Source: Prosopocoilus inquinatus (Eukaryota; Arthropoda; Insecta; Coleoptera; Lucanidae). From it: DNA of 64,000 nucleotides. Position numbers and translations under genes: made by a program. Shown in pieces: positions 1 to 9,156 of this stretch. The notes beneath the pieces were generated by a model. That model was given only the letters and a program-made list of their open reading frames with translations. It searched no databases and was not told the DNA's origin. Numbering within the stretch: the stretch's first letter is position 1; each line of letters begins with the position of its first letter. Location of the stretch: the NCBI GenBank assembly GCA_036172665.1, contig CM069878.1, positions 21,214,501 to 21,278,500 of the forward strand. Direction: 5' to 3'.

Positions 1-1
1 G

Positions 2-443
2 CCCTTTCAATCTCCTCCGTACGTTCTGAGACACCGAGTATTTCATGGAAATCTAACTGCCGTTCGTTATTTAGAAATATTAGTAAACCAACTTGAACAA
101 TTTTTGGATATCATGCCATTGGATCAGAAAAGATCTGTTTTGTTTCCAAGACAGAGTGCCAGCGCACAATGCCTTAAATTAGAGATTATCTGAATAAAAA
201 ATTTCCTTTTGAGTGGTTAGGAACTTTCGGAACAATAAAGTGACCTGTCGCACTTAAATTATTTCCTTTGGGGACATTTGAAACACAAAATTTATAAAAA
301 AATTATAGTTCTGTGGCTGAACTTAAAGATAATGGATTACATTCATTTATACCTGTTCAAATTTCTAAAGCCTTATCTCCAGTAAGTAAAACATGCCTTT
401 CTTGTTTAACCCAAAATGGTGGTCATATGGAGCACCTTTATTA
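2..443 (+). pseudogene. Decayed Tc1/mariner-like transposase, C-terminal half
   Basis: Translated in shifting frames, this stretch follows the C-terminal half of the intact-looking transposase at 20.7-21.5 kb. There is a GNL-x-x-x-RYLEIL segment (about 44-85), a QDRVPAHNA segment around the second catalytic Asp (about 150-178), an RDYLNKKFP segment (about 186-212) and an NGGHMEHL C-terminus (about 415-440). At least one frameshift lies near 148 and in-frame stops follow, so it is dead. The N-terminal half would lie outside the window. Assignment to the superfamily rests on motif order; the exact family is uncertain. Confidence 0.65.
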
Positions 444-603
444 ATATTTTTATAGTTTTGTTTACTGCTTTTAGTTGTTTTTCTTTTTGCTTCTATTAAT
501 TCTTTTCGTTGCTTCATTGTTAATAGGTATGGAATTAATTCGTTGTTAGTTTATATTATTGTTCAAAAAGTTCATGTTTAAAATTGTTTATGTTTATACG
601 TAT

Positions 604-928
604 TGTGGCGAGCCAACCTGACTTAGCGCAAGGCGTCAAGAAGTCGGTCCGCTGTTGTGTCATCGGCCGTCACGCGGTCGGGGCCTACATCGAACAAACT
701 AGAATCTTCCAGCGTAGAGACTTCCAGACGCCAGCAAATGATATAAAATCGCCCGGAGTTGACTCACCAGGCAGTCGAATTCGAACAGCGATCGCCGAAG
801 TTAGATTTTAGTGTGAAAATAAATTGTTAGAAATAAATTAGTTTTTAAGCTTTATTAAATTACGGTTAAGTTTTTATCGAGTGTTTTATTCGTTTAAATA
901 AATAAACATAAACCCTAGAAACGTAACA
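604..928 (+). repeat. 5' LTR of E1
   Basis: The LTR begins TGTGGCGAGCC and ends CGTAACA, with TG..CA termini. It matches 6670-6996 almost exactly. It contains a TATA box, several AATAAA-type poly(A) signals (about 818-835) and a GC-richer U3. Confidence 0.95.
742..776 (+). promoter_or_regulatory. Core promoter in E1 5' LTR
   Basis: TATAAAA lies at 742-748. About 30 bp downstream is GCAGTCG, close to the arthropod initiator TCAGTC, and the solo LTR at 48554 has TCAGTC exactly at this place. The TATA/initiator spacing supports a start site near 772, which would begin the R region. Confidence 0.6.
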
Positions 929-946
929 GTGGTGTCGGTGTGCGGG
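929..946 (+). other. Primer binding site of E1 (tentative)
   Basis: Directly after the LTR end is GTGGTGTCGG. The TGGTGTC core is shared with E2 (50260) and the distant E3 (34312). This is the position of a tRNA primer binding site. The tRNA was not identified. Confidence 0.5.
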
Positions 947-1029
947 TTTGTGCAAATAAATAAACAATTTAAAGTAAATTAAATTTAATCAGATTATTAA
1001 ATAAGTACAGTATAGGAAGAAAAAAAACA

Positions 1030-2556
1030 ATTGCTACGAGAAAAGTGTTGTTGAAAGACTTAAAAGTGGCCGAATTAAAAACCGAATTGGAAGAACGAGA
1101 GTTAGAAACCTGTGGTTTGAAAGGCGCACTTCAACAGCGTCTCCGATCCGATTTGTTGACAGCTGGTGAAGATCCAGAGACGTTCCTTTTCGAAATTTCG
1201 TGTGGTCCCGTCGATTTTAATAAAATCTTGAAAGATGAATTTCGAGAACAATCCAGAAATTTCAAGGACGAACTTCGAGAACAATCCAGAAATTTGGACG
1301 AGAAGTTTCTAGAACAATCTGGAAAATTCAAGGACGAACTTCGAGAACAATCCAGAAATTTGGACGAGAAGTTTCAAGAACAGTCTGGAAATTTAGAGAA
1401 GCTTCGAGAACAATCCAGAAATTTAGAGGAGAAACTTCTAGAACAATCTGGAAATTTCGACAAATTACAAAATAAATTGTTGGAACAATCTAGAGACTTA
1501 GACGAGAAATTTCTAGAGCAATCCAGAAATTTCGACGAGAAACTTCTAGAACAGTCCGGAAATTTGAAGGGTGAATTTCTAGAACAGACGAAAGGACTCG
1601 AAGATAAACTAGTGGTAAAAATATCGGAAGAAACAAGAAACCTGCAAGAAAATGTAGAAGAAATAATATTCCAGCAGGATAACAAAATCAAAAATCTGGA
1701 ACAAATCATGGCGGGGTTGCGAGTGTTCGGGGATCAGCCACCAGTAGAAGTACTAGAAAATAATGAAACCCGAATTGTGGAAGGACCAGCAGAAAATTCG
1801 AAATTAAAAATAAAACCACCAACGTTCGATGGAAAGTCTTCTTGGCCCAACTACTTCAAACAGTTCGAAGCAGCAGCAAAGGCAAACAGATGGACGGCCA
1901 GCGAAAAAGCCACTTCGTTAATTGTGGCCTTGAGAGGGGACGCTATCGATGTGCTACAGACGATGCCGCCAGAGGAACAAGAAGACTTCGACAAGCTGGT
2001 GAATAGGATGGAAATGCGTTACGGACAGGCCCATCTGACCGAGGTATACCACGCGCAGTTGAGGAATCGCTGTCAGAAATCCGGAGAAACTCTTCAGGAA
2101 TTCGAAGCAGACGTTGCGCGTCTGGCCCAGTTGGCATATCCCACAGCTCCTGTTGAATTCCTCAAATGTTTGACGGTGCAGACCTTCATAGATGGAATCC
2201 GTGACCCAGACAATCAGCAGGCATTGAGAATGACCCATCCGAAGACGTCCAAGAACGCATTGGCTTATGCCTTGGAATTTGAAGCGGCGAGACGAGTTTC
2301 AAGAGGGCATGTCAAGGTGCGAGCGGCTATGGACTTCCAAGAGGAAGAAGAAGAAGAGTCCGCCAACGCCAAGGTGGGATCTGCTAATAAGGGGCAATCC
2401 AAGGAATATGCCACCGCCGAGGATGTTCGCCGCATTGTGGAACAGGTCCTCAAGCAGAAGAAGCCGCTGGTGTGTTGGAATTGCCAGGAGGAAGGACATG
2501 TTCGTAGGCGATGTCCAAAACCCAGACAGGATCCAAGGAAGCCACAGTTAAACTAA
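1030..2556 (+). CDS. gag: E1 Gag with SAP domain; start codon lost
   Basis: This is the structural polyprotein expected to form the particle and bind element RNA. Order: SAP-type helix-loop-helix (KVAELKTELEERELETCGLK region, about 1045-1160); then a hydrophilic repeat of about 11-residue units with REQSRNL and LEQSGNF variants (about 1222-1570), a predicted coiled coil; then a retrotransposon capsid region (about 1800-2320); an acidic run; and one CX2CX4HX4C zinc knuckle (CWNCQEEGHVRRRC). In E2 translation starts at ATG; here that codon is ATT (1030-1032), and the first in-frame ATG lies only near 1708, after the SAP domain and coiled coil. The reading frame is otherwise open. It has two more coiled-coil units than E2. 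Confidence 0.9.
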   Translation: MATRKVLLKDLKVAELKTELEERELETCGLKGALQQRLRSDLLTAGEDPETFLFEISCGPVDFNKILKDEFREQSRNFKDELREQSRNLDEKFLEQSGKFKDELREQSRNLDEKFQEQSGNLEKLREQSRNLEEKLLEQSGNFDKLQNKLLEQSRDLDEKFLEQSRNFDEKLLEQSGNLKGEFLEQTKGLEDKLVVKISEETRNLQENVEEIIFQQDNKIKNLEQIMAGLRVFGDQPPVEVLENNETRIVEGPAENSKLKIKPPTFDGKSSWPNYFKQFEAAAKANRWTASEKATSLIVALRGDAIDVLQTMPPEEQEDFDKLVNRMEMRYGQAHLTEVYHAQLRNRCQKSGETLQEFEADVARLAQLAYPTAPVEFLKCLTVQTFIDGIRDPDNQQALRMTHPKTSKNALAYALEFEAARRVSRGHVKVRAAMDFQEEEEEESANAKVGSANKGQSKEYATAEDVRRIVEQVLKQKKPLVCWNCQEEGHVRRRCPKPRQDPRKPQLN

Positions 2557-3371
2557 GCCGGGTCGGTGCAGAGGGGCAAACGTCGACCCGTATTCAAAGG
2601 CCCCCAAAGACGAAAGCCAACCAAGTAATATCCCTACGGCAGTTAACCAGCAGTATCTTCGTGGATGTTACCATTGATGACATTCCTCACACCATGTTAT
2701 TGGATACGGGTGCGACGAAGACCATCCTAAGACCCGACGTAATTAAGTCATCTGGACGCACCGAGCCGACCAAGTGGAGACTGAAAACTGCAACTGGAAC
2801 ATCAGCAACTGTCCACGGTGAAGTAGAGGTTATCATCACCATTGGTTCAACTCCAATAAAACACCGTGCACTGGTAGCAGACATAGAGGACGAGGCAATT
2901 TTGGGCATGGACGTCATGTGTGCCCACGGGTTTCAATTGGACTTAAAGCGTGGCGTGATGGCGGTCAATAATGAGGAGTTGGTTCTATATCAACGAGGAG
3001 ACGTGGCCGCTCGAGTAGTCCTCTCTGAAGACGTTGTATTACCCAGCAGGACTGAGGTTATCGTCGACGCAAAACTGAACGGTGTTTTTCAAGATGGGCA
3101 GGTCGTTATGGTTGAACCTAATACAGATGATCAGAAGATTGGAAGAGGAGTCCTCGTTGGGAAAATGTTGTTGACGGCGAAGAAGGAAGTACCTGTCCGC
3201 CTGATGAACGTCAATTGTTTCTCTGTCAATATCAAGAAAGGAACAATCTTGGGAAGCTGCACCATGGTGTCCTCCATCTCCCGGCAACTTGAAACAAACG
3301 TGCCAGAAGCGAAAGTCCCAAAGAAATTATGGGAAATGGTTATGTCAACAGCCCAGGAATTGACTGATTGA
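2511..3371 (+). CDS. pro: E1 aspartic protease (pro), in the -1 frame to gag
   Basis: This is a retropepsin-type aspartic protease that would process the polyproteins. The active site is LLDTGATKT (DTG near 2703-2711) after a hydrophobic VFVDVTI-type strand, and the ILGMDVM motif (about 2899-2920) is the C-terminal ILG-D/R-like motif of the family. The open frame begins inside gag. Its ATG at 2511 is in the overlap and probably not used; entry by frameshift near 2553 fits better. The frame ends at TGA 3369-3371, where all three frames stop. It is unusual for a gypsy element to have protease in a frame separate from both gag and pol. Confidence 0.88.
   Translation: MSKTQTGSKEATVKLSRVGAEGQTSTRIQRPPKTKANQVISLRQLTSSIFVDVTIDDIPHTMLLDTGATKTILRPDVIKSSGRTEPTKWRLKTATGTSATVHGEVEVIITIGSTPIKHRALVADIEDEAILGMDVMCAHGFQLDLKRGVMAVNNEELVLYQRGDVAARVVLSEDVVLPSRTEVIVDAKLNGVFQDGQVVMVEPNTDDQKIGRGVLVGKMLLTAKKEVPVRLMNVNCFSVNIKKGTILGSCTMVSSISRQLETNVPEAKVPKKLWEMVMSTAQELTD
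2547..2605 (+). promoter_or_regulatory. Candidate -1 frameshift signal, gag to pro (E1)
   Basis: In the gag frame, the heptamer G TTA AAC (2547-2553) directly precedes the gag stop TAA (2554-2556). GTTAAAC is a known natural -1 slippery heptamer. After a 5-nt spacer comes CGGGTCGGTG (2559-2568), which pairs with CGTCGACCCG (2581-2590): ten pairs including two G.U. Loop bases GGGGC (2573-2577) can pair with GCCCC (2600-2604), giving an H-type pseudoknot. The pro frame is -1 to gag and open here. The signal is identical in E2, and the layout is conserved with a different stem in E3. Confidence 0.75.
3361..3371 (+). other. Three-frame stop cluster at the pro/pol junction (E1)
   Basis: TGACTGATTGA contains a TGA in each frame: 3361-3363, 3365-3367 and 3369-3371. 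The pol frame opens immediately after the middle stop. The same 11 bases occur in E2, so the feature belonged to the active parent. No slippery heptamer is visible. Confidence 0.8.
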
Positions 3372-6300
3372 TTTACCAGAAGACAAAAGCAAAGAATCTG
3401 ATCGGCCGCTATCAAGATGTATTTGAGGTAGAAAATGGATCCAAGGGAAGAACTGATGTGAAACACAAAATAGAGACTGGAGAAGAAAGACCTATCCGTC
3501 AAGCTCCAAGGCGATTACCGTTGGCAAAGCGTGAGGAAGCGGAACGCATTATTCGCGAGATGGAAAAGGATAATGTGATAGAATCATCAAGCAGCCCGTG
3601 GGCGTCACCAGTAGTGCTTGTGAAGAAGAAGGATGGGTCCACCAGATTCTGTGTAGACTACCGGTTACTCAACAATGTCACCAAGAAGGACAGCTATCCC
3701 CTGCCACGGATTGATGATACCCTGGACACCCTAGCCGGCTCAAAGATCTTCTCAACTTTGGACTTAAAGAGTGGATATTGGCAAGTGGAGCTGGCGCCCG
3801 AAGATCGAGAAAAGACGGCGTTTTCCATTGGTATGGGTCTGTGGCAGTTCACAGTGATGCCATTCGGATTATGTAATGCCCCAGCGACATTCGAGAGGTT
3901 AATGGAGACGGTTCTGAAAGGTCTGTCCTGGACAACGTGCATGGTGTACCTTGATGACATAATTGTCGTGGGAAAGACGTTCGACGACCACCTAAGAAAC
4001 CTGGAAGGAGTGTTCCAGCGGCTTCGCGGAGCTGGCCTAAAGCTTAGCCTCAAGAAGTGTCACCTGTTCCAGAAGGAAGTGAATTACCTGGGGCACATTG
4101 TTAATGGAAATGGAATCGCCGTGGACCCTGTGAAGATTCAGGTGGTGAGAGACTGGCCAACTCCCAGAAATAAACACCAAATAAGGAGTTTCCTTGGCCT
4201 GTGCACTTACTATCGGCGCTACGTTCCTGGATTTGCAGACATTGCTAAGCCGTTAACAAAACTCACTGAAGAAGGTCGTCCATTTGAATGGGACCAACAG
4301 TGTCAAATTGGCTTTGAACAACTAAAGCAGTACTTGGTTAGTGCTCCTATTCTGAGTTATCCTCTCCCGGAAGGCAAGTTCGTCGTGGACACAGATGCTA
4401 GCAACGTTGGGATTGGTGGCGTACTCTCCCAGATACAAGAGGGGCAAGAGAAGGTGATCGGCTACTTCAGTAAAGTCCTATCAAAGCCGGAACGAAACTA
4501 TTGCGTCACAAGAAGGGAATTGCTAGCCGTCGTAAAAACGATAGAACACTTCTACAAGTACTTGTATGGTAGACGCTTCCTGCTGAGGACCGACCACGCC
4601 GCTCTAAAATGGCTTCTCCGTTTCAAGAACCCAGAAGGGCAAGTTGCACGATGGATCGAACGACTTCAGGAGTACGATTTTGAAATTCAGCATCGGGCAG
4701 GAACTAGCCATCGAAATGCCGATGCTCTGTCGAGAAGACCCTGTGCCGAAGACTGTAAGCACTGTAGTCGTTTGGACGAGAAAGTAGCCACGACTGCGAG
4801 GACAGCCATTGTTGATGACAAATGGCAAGGCGAAGAACTGCGAAAAGACCAGGAGAACGACCCGGATTTGAAATTAGTGCTAGAATGGAAAAGCAGGGAC
4901 GCGAGGCCTACCTGGGAAGAGGTAGCACCATGTGCACCGTCCGTAAAATCATACTGGGCGCAGTGGGACTCCATAGTGTTGGATCGTGGTCTTCTGAGAC
5001 GAAGCATAGAGAATCAGGAAGGCATGGAACAGAAGACACAGTTACTGATCCCCAAGAATAGGGTGCCAGAAGTTCTGAGGGAACTTCACGATGGAACTTC
5101 CGGAGGACATCTGGGAGTTAAGAAGACTATGGAGAAGGTGCGCGAAAGATTTTACTCGGTGAACTGCAAGGAAGACGTGAAGGATTGGTGCAGAAAGTGT
5201 ACAGTTTGCGCAGCCAGTAACGGTCCCCACAGGCGGGGTAAGGCTCCCATGAGACAGTACAACGTTGGAAGTCCTTTTGAGAGAGTTGCCATCGATGTAG
5301 CCGGCCCGTTTCCAGAAACGAATGGTGGAAACAAGTACATCGTCGTGGTAATGGACTACTTTAGTAAGTGGGTTGAAGCTTACGCCCTACCTAACCAAGA
5401 GGCGGTCACTATTGCGGAAGTCCTTGTCAGGGAATGGATCAGTCGGTATGGTGCACCTATGGAACTGCATTCAGACCAAGGAAGGAACTTTGAATCGGCC
5501 TTGTTCAAGAACGTGTGTACTCTGCTCGGCGTACGAAAAACTAGAACAACTGCACTCCACCCACAGTCGGACGGAATGGTGGAAAGGTTCAATAGAACCA
5601 TCAACCGACATTTGTCCAAGGTCGTTTCCAATCATCAGAGGGACTGGGACACGTACATCCCCCTGTTTCTAATGGCATACCGCTCATCTGTTCATGAGAC
5701 AACAGGGGAGACTCCCGCGAAAGTGGTATTCGGGCGAGAGCCGAGACTGCCCTGCGACCTGAAGTTTGGTGTGAAGCCTGGCGAAGTCTCTGCCGACGAA
5801 GATTACGTGAGCAAATTACGCAGGAAAATGGATGATATCCACAACCAAGTGCGTCACAATATACAGACGGCCAGCGATCGGATGAAGGAGCACTATGACA
5901 TCAACGCTCAACACGGGGGATACCAACCTGGAGCACTGGTCTGGCTTTATAACCCCCAAAGACGTCGAGGCCTCTCCCCAAAATTACAGACCTCTTGGGA
6001 AGGTCCTTACAAAGTGGTGAAACGGATCAACGACGTCGTTTACCGCATCAAGAAGGTCCCCCATGGCAAACCCAAAGTAATCCACTTCAACCGGATAGCC
6101 CCTTACCATGGAGAAGCAGATGAAGGGACAGTACAAAGGGCGCAAGTTTCCGAAGTGAACTTCGAAACCTTCATGTCTCATCACGCCGAAGGAAGCAAGG
6201 CACGGTTTGGAGTGACCCCGGAGAAGCAACAAGATCTCTTTAAAGTACCACTGGAGTACAGTCTGGCCCACTGCGTAGCAGAAGACCTGAAAATGTCCAA

Positions 6301-6487
6301 AGGAATCGCTCAGGTGTCTAGGAAGAAATTTGGCCAAATCGAGGAGCCTGAGGAGACAGCTAATAGAGAACCATCAGATGAAGTTAGCCATCCCCAAATT
6401 GGGCTGCGGATTGGACGGACTAGACTGGAGAGTAATTCGAAGCATGCTGGAAGTCATCTTCCACAGTCCCGTTCTGTGGAAGATTGA
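3368..6487 (+). pseudogene. pol: E1 Pol (RT, RNase H, integrase) with truncated macrodomain
   Basis: Replication and integration enzymes in one frame. The RT palm has MPFG and YLDD (near 3950). RNase H has the VDTDAS, RREL, RTDHA and NADALSRR motifs (about 4380-4735). Integrase follows with an HHCC zinc site (about 5085-5215) and a DD35E core whose first Asp is intact (AIDVAGPF), then a GPY/F module (about 5930-6110). The C-terminal macrodomain starts normally but loses 146 bp at 6346/6347 relative to E2, shifting frame to a stop at 6485-6487. There is no ATG at the frame opening; the first is at 3560. RT to integrase look intact. The CCCH finger is left in a detached frame downstream. Confidence 0.92.
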
Positions 6488-6687
6488 AGATTGAAGTCCT
6501 AGTCTGCAGCCACCACCCACAGGCAACAGTCAGCAACAGCAAAACCGTAGACTGTTACTTCTTCCAGGCGGGAAGTTGCAAGAATGGGCCAGCATGTAGA
6601 TTCCGACACCCTCCTTCAAGACTATCACCAGGAACATTTCGAGACGAAACGTTTCTAAGAAGGGGGCAGTGTGGCGAGCCAACCTGA
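6484..6687 (+). pseudogene. Detached CCCH zinc-finger tail of E1 Pol
   Basis: A 67-codon open stretch matches the last residues of E2 Pol. It carries the end of the macrodomain (EVLVCSHHP) and a complete CX7CX5CX3H zinc finger (about 6553-6609). It is out of frame with E1 pol because of the upstream deletion and the inverted insertion near 6468. It runs through the polypurine tract and ends at TGA 18 nt inside the 3' LTR. Confidence 0.75.
6657..6669 (+). other. Polypurine tract of E1
   Basis: AAGAAGGGGGCAG immediately precedes the 3' LTR. This is the plus-strand primer site. In E2 the same bases are also coding, in the Pol tail. Confidence 0.8.
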
Positions 6688-6996
6688 CTTAGCGCAAGGC
6701 GTCAAGAAGTCGGTCCGCTGTTATGTGTCATCGGCCGTCACGCGGTCGGGGCCTACATCGAACAAACTAGAATCTTCCAGCGTAGAGACTTCCAGACGCC
6801 AGCAAATGATATAAAATCGTCCGGAGTTGACTCACCAGGCAGTCGAATTCGAACAGCGATCGCCGAAGTTAGATTTTAGTGTGAAAATAAATTGTTAGAA
6901 ATAAATTAGTTTTTAAGCTTTATTAAATTACGGTTAAGTTTTTATCGAGTGTTTTATTCGTTTAAATAAATAAACATAAACCCTAGAAACGTAACA
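6670..6996 (+). repeat. 3' LTR of E1
   Basis: TGTGGCG..GTAACA, near-identical to 604-928, followed by the duplicated target GTAT at 6997-7000. Confidence 0.95.
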
Positions 6997-7000
6997 GTAT

Positions 7001-7560
7001 ATTACTATTTAAAATTGTTTCTAACTCTTTAGTGATATTTCTGGCGGTGTACTAATTTATCATTTATTAAAAAACTACAGTTTAATGAATATTTTATTGT
7101 TTGACATGAATCAAGGCCTACTATAATTCAGCTAGGCTATTTTCGAAAATAATACCAACATATTATATATTTTTGAAAAATACTCTTTCTAACGATGTCA
7201 AAGCCATCTGTGACTTCAAAAAAAAAAAAAAAACAAAGGTTGGGTTCGTATCTTGACTATTATGAACTTCTCATGTAGTTTAATTAAGAAACAATGATCT
7301 GCGTTAAAAGTCGAATAAAAAGTGTAATTATCATTTTTTTAATAACTTTAAAAAAAATATTTTATTTTATTTGCATTTGAAGATTTGGTGAATTTTTCGT
7401 TTTTCGACTGTACCATGAAAACAGGAAGAAACAGCGAATTTTTGATTTAACCATTGAAATTGGCATAAAAAGTTGACCAAATATTGCGTACTTAGTTTTT
7501 TTATATTTCCATTATTAACGGAGATACCTACAGAATACTATCGAAAATTGGACAGCCTGT
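7001..7560. other. AT-rich intergenic or intronic DNA
   Basis: I see no gene, inverted repeat or recognisable element here apart from short A and T runs (for example 7219-7234). Confidence 0.5.
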
Positions 7561-7569
7561 ACATGTCGT

Positions 7570-7985
7570 TTTACAGAAAACTCAGTACGACGACTCTCTC
7601 TATGGCGTTTTCTCACCCTTCTGTGACCACCATGCAAACCTAAACAGAAACACGATTCATCGCTGAACACTATATTGTTCCAATCTACCTCCCTAGTGTT
7701 CGCGTTCTCGACAACACTTCAGTCTTTGGCGGCGGTATTCAGCCGTCATTGGAAGCATTAGCAGTGGACGGTAAGAAAAGAGCCCAAAGGACCTGATGCA
7801 GGGTATATTGTTCACATACTGATAGGCCTGCCCTCCGCAGCATTCCACCGGCGATCTTGACGTTCTGTAGTGCGTCTTGGTTGTCCAACAGGTCTTATTC
7901 TTCTTCCTCTTCCTGCCACTCTGTGCTTGCCAAGTTCACATAACAGTAACTTCATTGCGATTCACGCGAGGGGAAACTTCCCGAC
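7570..7985 (-). pseudogene. Tc1-like transposase relic
   Basis: Read on the minus strand from 7985 down, this gives NRNEVTVM, then an SGRKRKK basic hook, then RPLLMLPMTAEYRRQRLKCCRERE, the HTH-to-catalytic linker typical of Tc1-like transposases. FSDESCFCL (about 7650-7676) holds the first catalytic Asp. Several stops and frameshifts interrupt it, and the sequence ends before the second Asp and Glu. No TIRs were found. Confidence 0.7.
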
Positions 7986-7989
7986 ATGA

Positions 7990-8822
7990 AGAACTCGCTT
8001 TTCGTAACTCGTAACTCAACAATTCGACCCCTATCAAAGTCGCTCTACTGATGGAATTGTCTACGTCTTCGCAATCTAGGTATTCTGTTTAAACTACTTA
8101 ACACAGAGAAAAGTGAAATCAAGTTGAACGAATTGGCAAATAAAGTATAAACAATGACATAAGAACTTGTAAGACAAAGCAATCAAATGTACAAGAACGG
8201 TAAGCCGTAAAAGGCGACTGAAAATTTTATCAAAACATGTTTTGTATTAAACAAACTTAAATATAAAAAATGGACAGAAAAATTTGACGTTCTCAAGGTG
8301 TTACATTTCTAATGTCTTTTAGTATATTTACCTAAAAAAATTACTTACTTTTTAACAAAAATTCTTAGTAACCTAATATTTTGTTTTAAAACAAAAGCAA
8401 TGCTCACATGGTCGCATTCAAAAGTTATTTCTATATCATGTGCTATGAATATCTAAGGTAGCGTCCTTAAGGGCGTTAACGTTAATATATTGATATTTTA
8501 AACTCATTTACCATTTAACAGTTTCATAGCCATTACGCTAAATGTTCTTAAGGGTGTAGTTCGCATGCAGGAGTATCATTTAAGATGAGCGTCGCAGTAC
8601 GTACGCTTTCGCTGTAAACCTGTACGGCAAGCGGCCTGTTCCGTTCTTTCATTCGCCTCTTTCATTTTATTCGTATCATTCATTGACTCAAAGATTCTTT
8701 CGTACGGAAGTGTTTTTTAAAAAACGAATTTTTTGAATCGTTCGTACTAGAACGATTCGTTTGTGAACGGCACAACTCTAGTCCCAACTACTTTACATTA
8801 TTTAAAACTTCAAACCAAAAAT
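7990..8822. other. Non-coding; possible hAT-like end near 8779
   Basis: No gene is seen. At 8690-8779 there is a self-complementary GAATCGTTCG..CGATTC block and a terminus CGGCACAACTCTA that resembles ends of some hAT MITEs. A matching left end was not found. Confidence 0.3.
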
Positions 8823-8945
8823 TATACAGTGCTTTTTCTTAACTGTGGCCACAGGAATTTAAGTGGTAAAAATTTTGAATCTTGTTAACTAACGTTCTTC
8901 TCAAAATTTTAAGCAAATTTTAGTTTCTAATAATCAATTACAGAA
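8823..8945 (+). repeat. Dispersed repeat; inverted copy at 13660-13775
   Basis: The stretch from CAGTGCTTTTTCTTAACTGT through the GCAAATTTTAG region reappears reverse-complemented at about 13660-13775 with scattered differences. Similarity does not extend beyond about 115 bp on either side, so these are probably two copies of a short repeat rather than the ends of one large element. Confidence 0.5.
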
Positions 8946-9156
8946 TTTATTATAAATTACACAATTGCCAGAATAACAGGTCCACCATCAATTTAATTAT
9001 TTTAATAATAAAGTTGAAATTTTTAATGAATAAATATTGATCAAATAGGTTAACGTCAGAAAGAAATTATCCACTGTCCTCTAAAATGTCTGAGTGACGA
9101 ATTAATTTTTGATTTTACAATACCATCGAAATGGGACACCTGTACACACATCTTAA

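Larger units (their letters stand above)
604..6996 (+). mobile_element. Ty3/gypsy LTR retrotransposon E1 (full length, damaged)
   Basis: This is a full-length LTR element with 5' LTR 604-928, 3' LTR 6670-6996 and a 4-bp target duplication GTAT (600-603 and 6997-7000). The order is LTR, PBS, gag, pro, RT, RNase H, integrase, broken macrodomain, CCCH finger, PPT, LTR. The order RT-RNase H-integrase is Ty3/gypsy, and there is no env. The two LTRs differ by one substitution (751-753 region) and one 2-bp indel, so the insertion is recent. It is very similar to E2 (49932-56365). Damage: gag start codon lost, 146-bp frameshifting deletion in the pol tail, and a small templated inversion near 6468. 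Confidence 0.95.

Noticed and set aside
584..811. 75-codon frame over the E1 5' LTR (also 48505-48762)
   Set aside because: It covers LTR regulatory sequence, crosses the element boundary at 604 and has no known motif.
1102..1709. Minus-strand Ser/Cys-rich open frames opposite gag (also 50429-50973)
   Set aside because: They are the antisense of the Gag coiled-coil repeat; the periodicity comes from gag codons and both copies change with the repeat number.
3361..3400. Classical -1 slippery site between pro and pol
   Set aside because: No X-XXY-YYZ heptamer is in register, and stops in all three frames leave at most one codon of overlap.
6110..6669. An env gene after integrase in E1/E2
   Set aside because: The extra C-terminal region has no signal peptide, fusion peptide or membrane segment and fits a macrodomain plus CCCH finger in frame with Pol.
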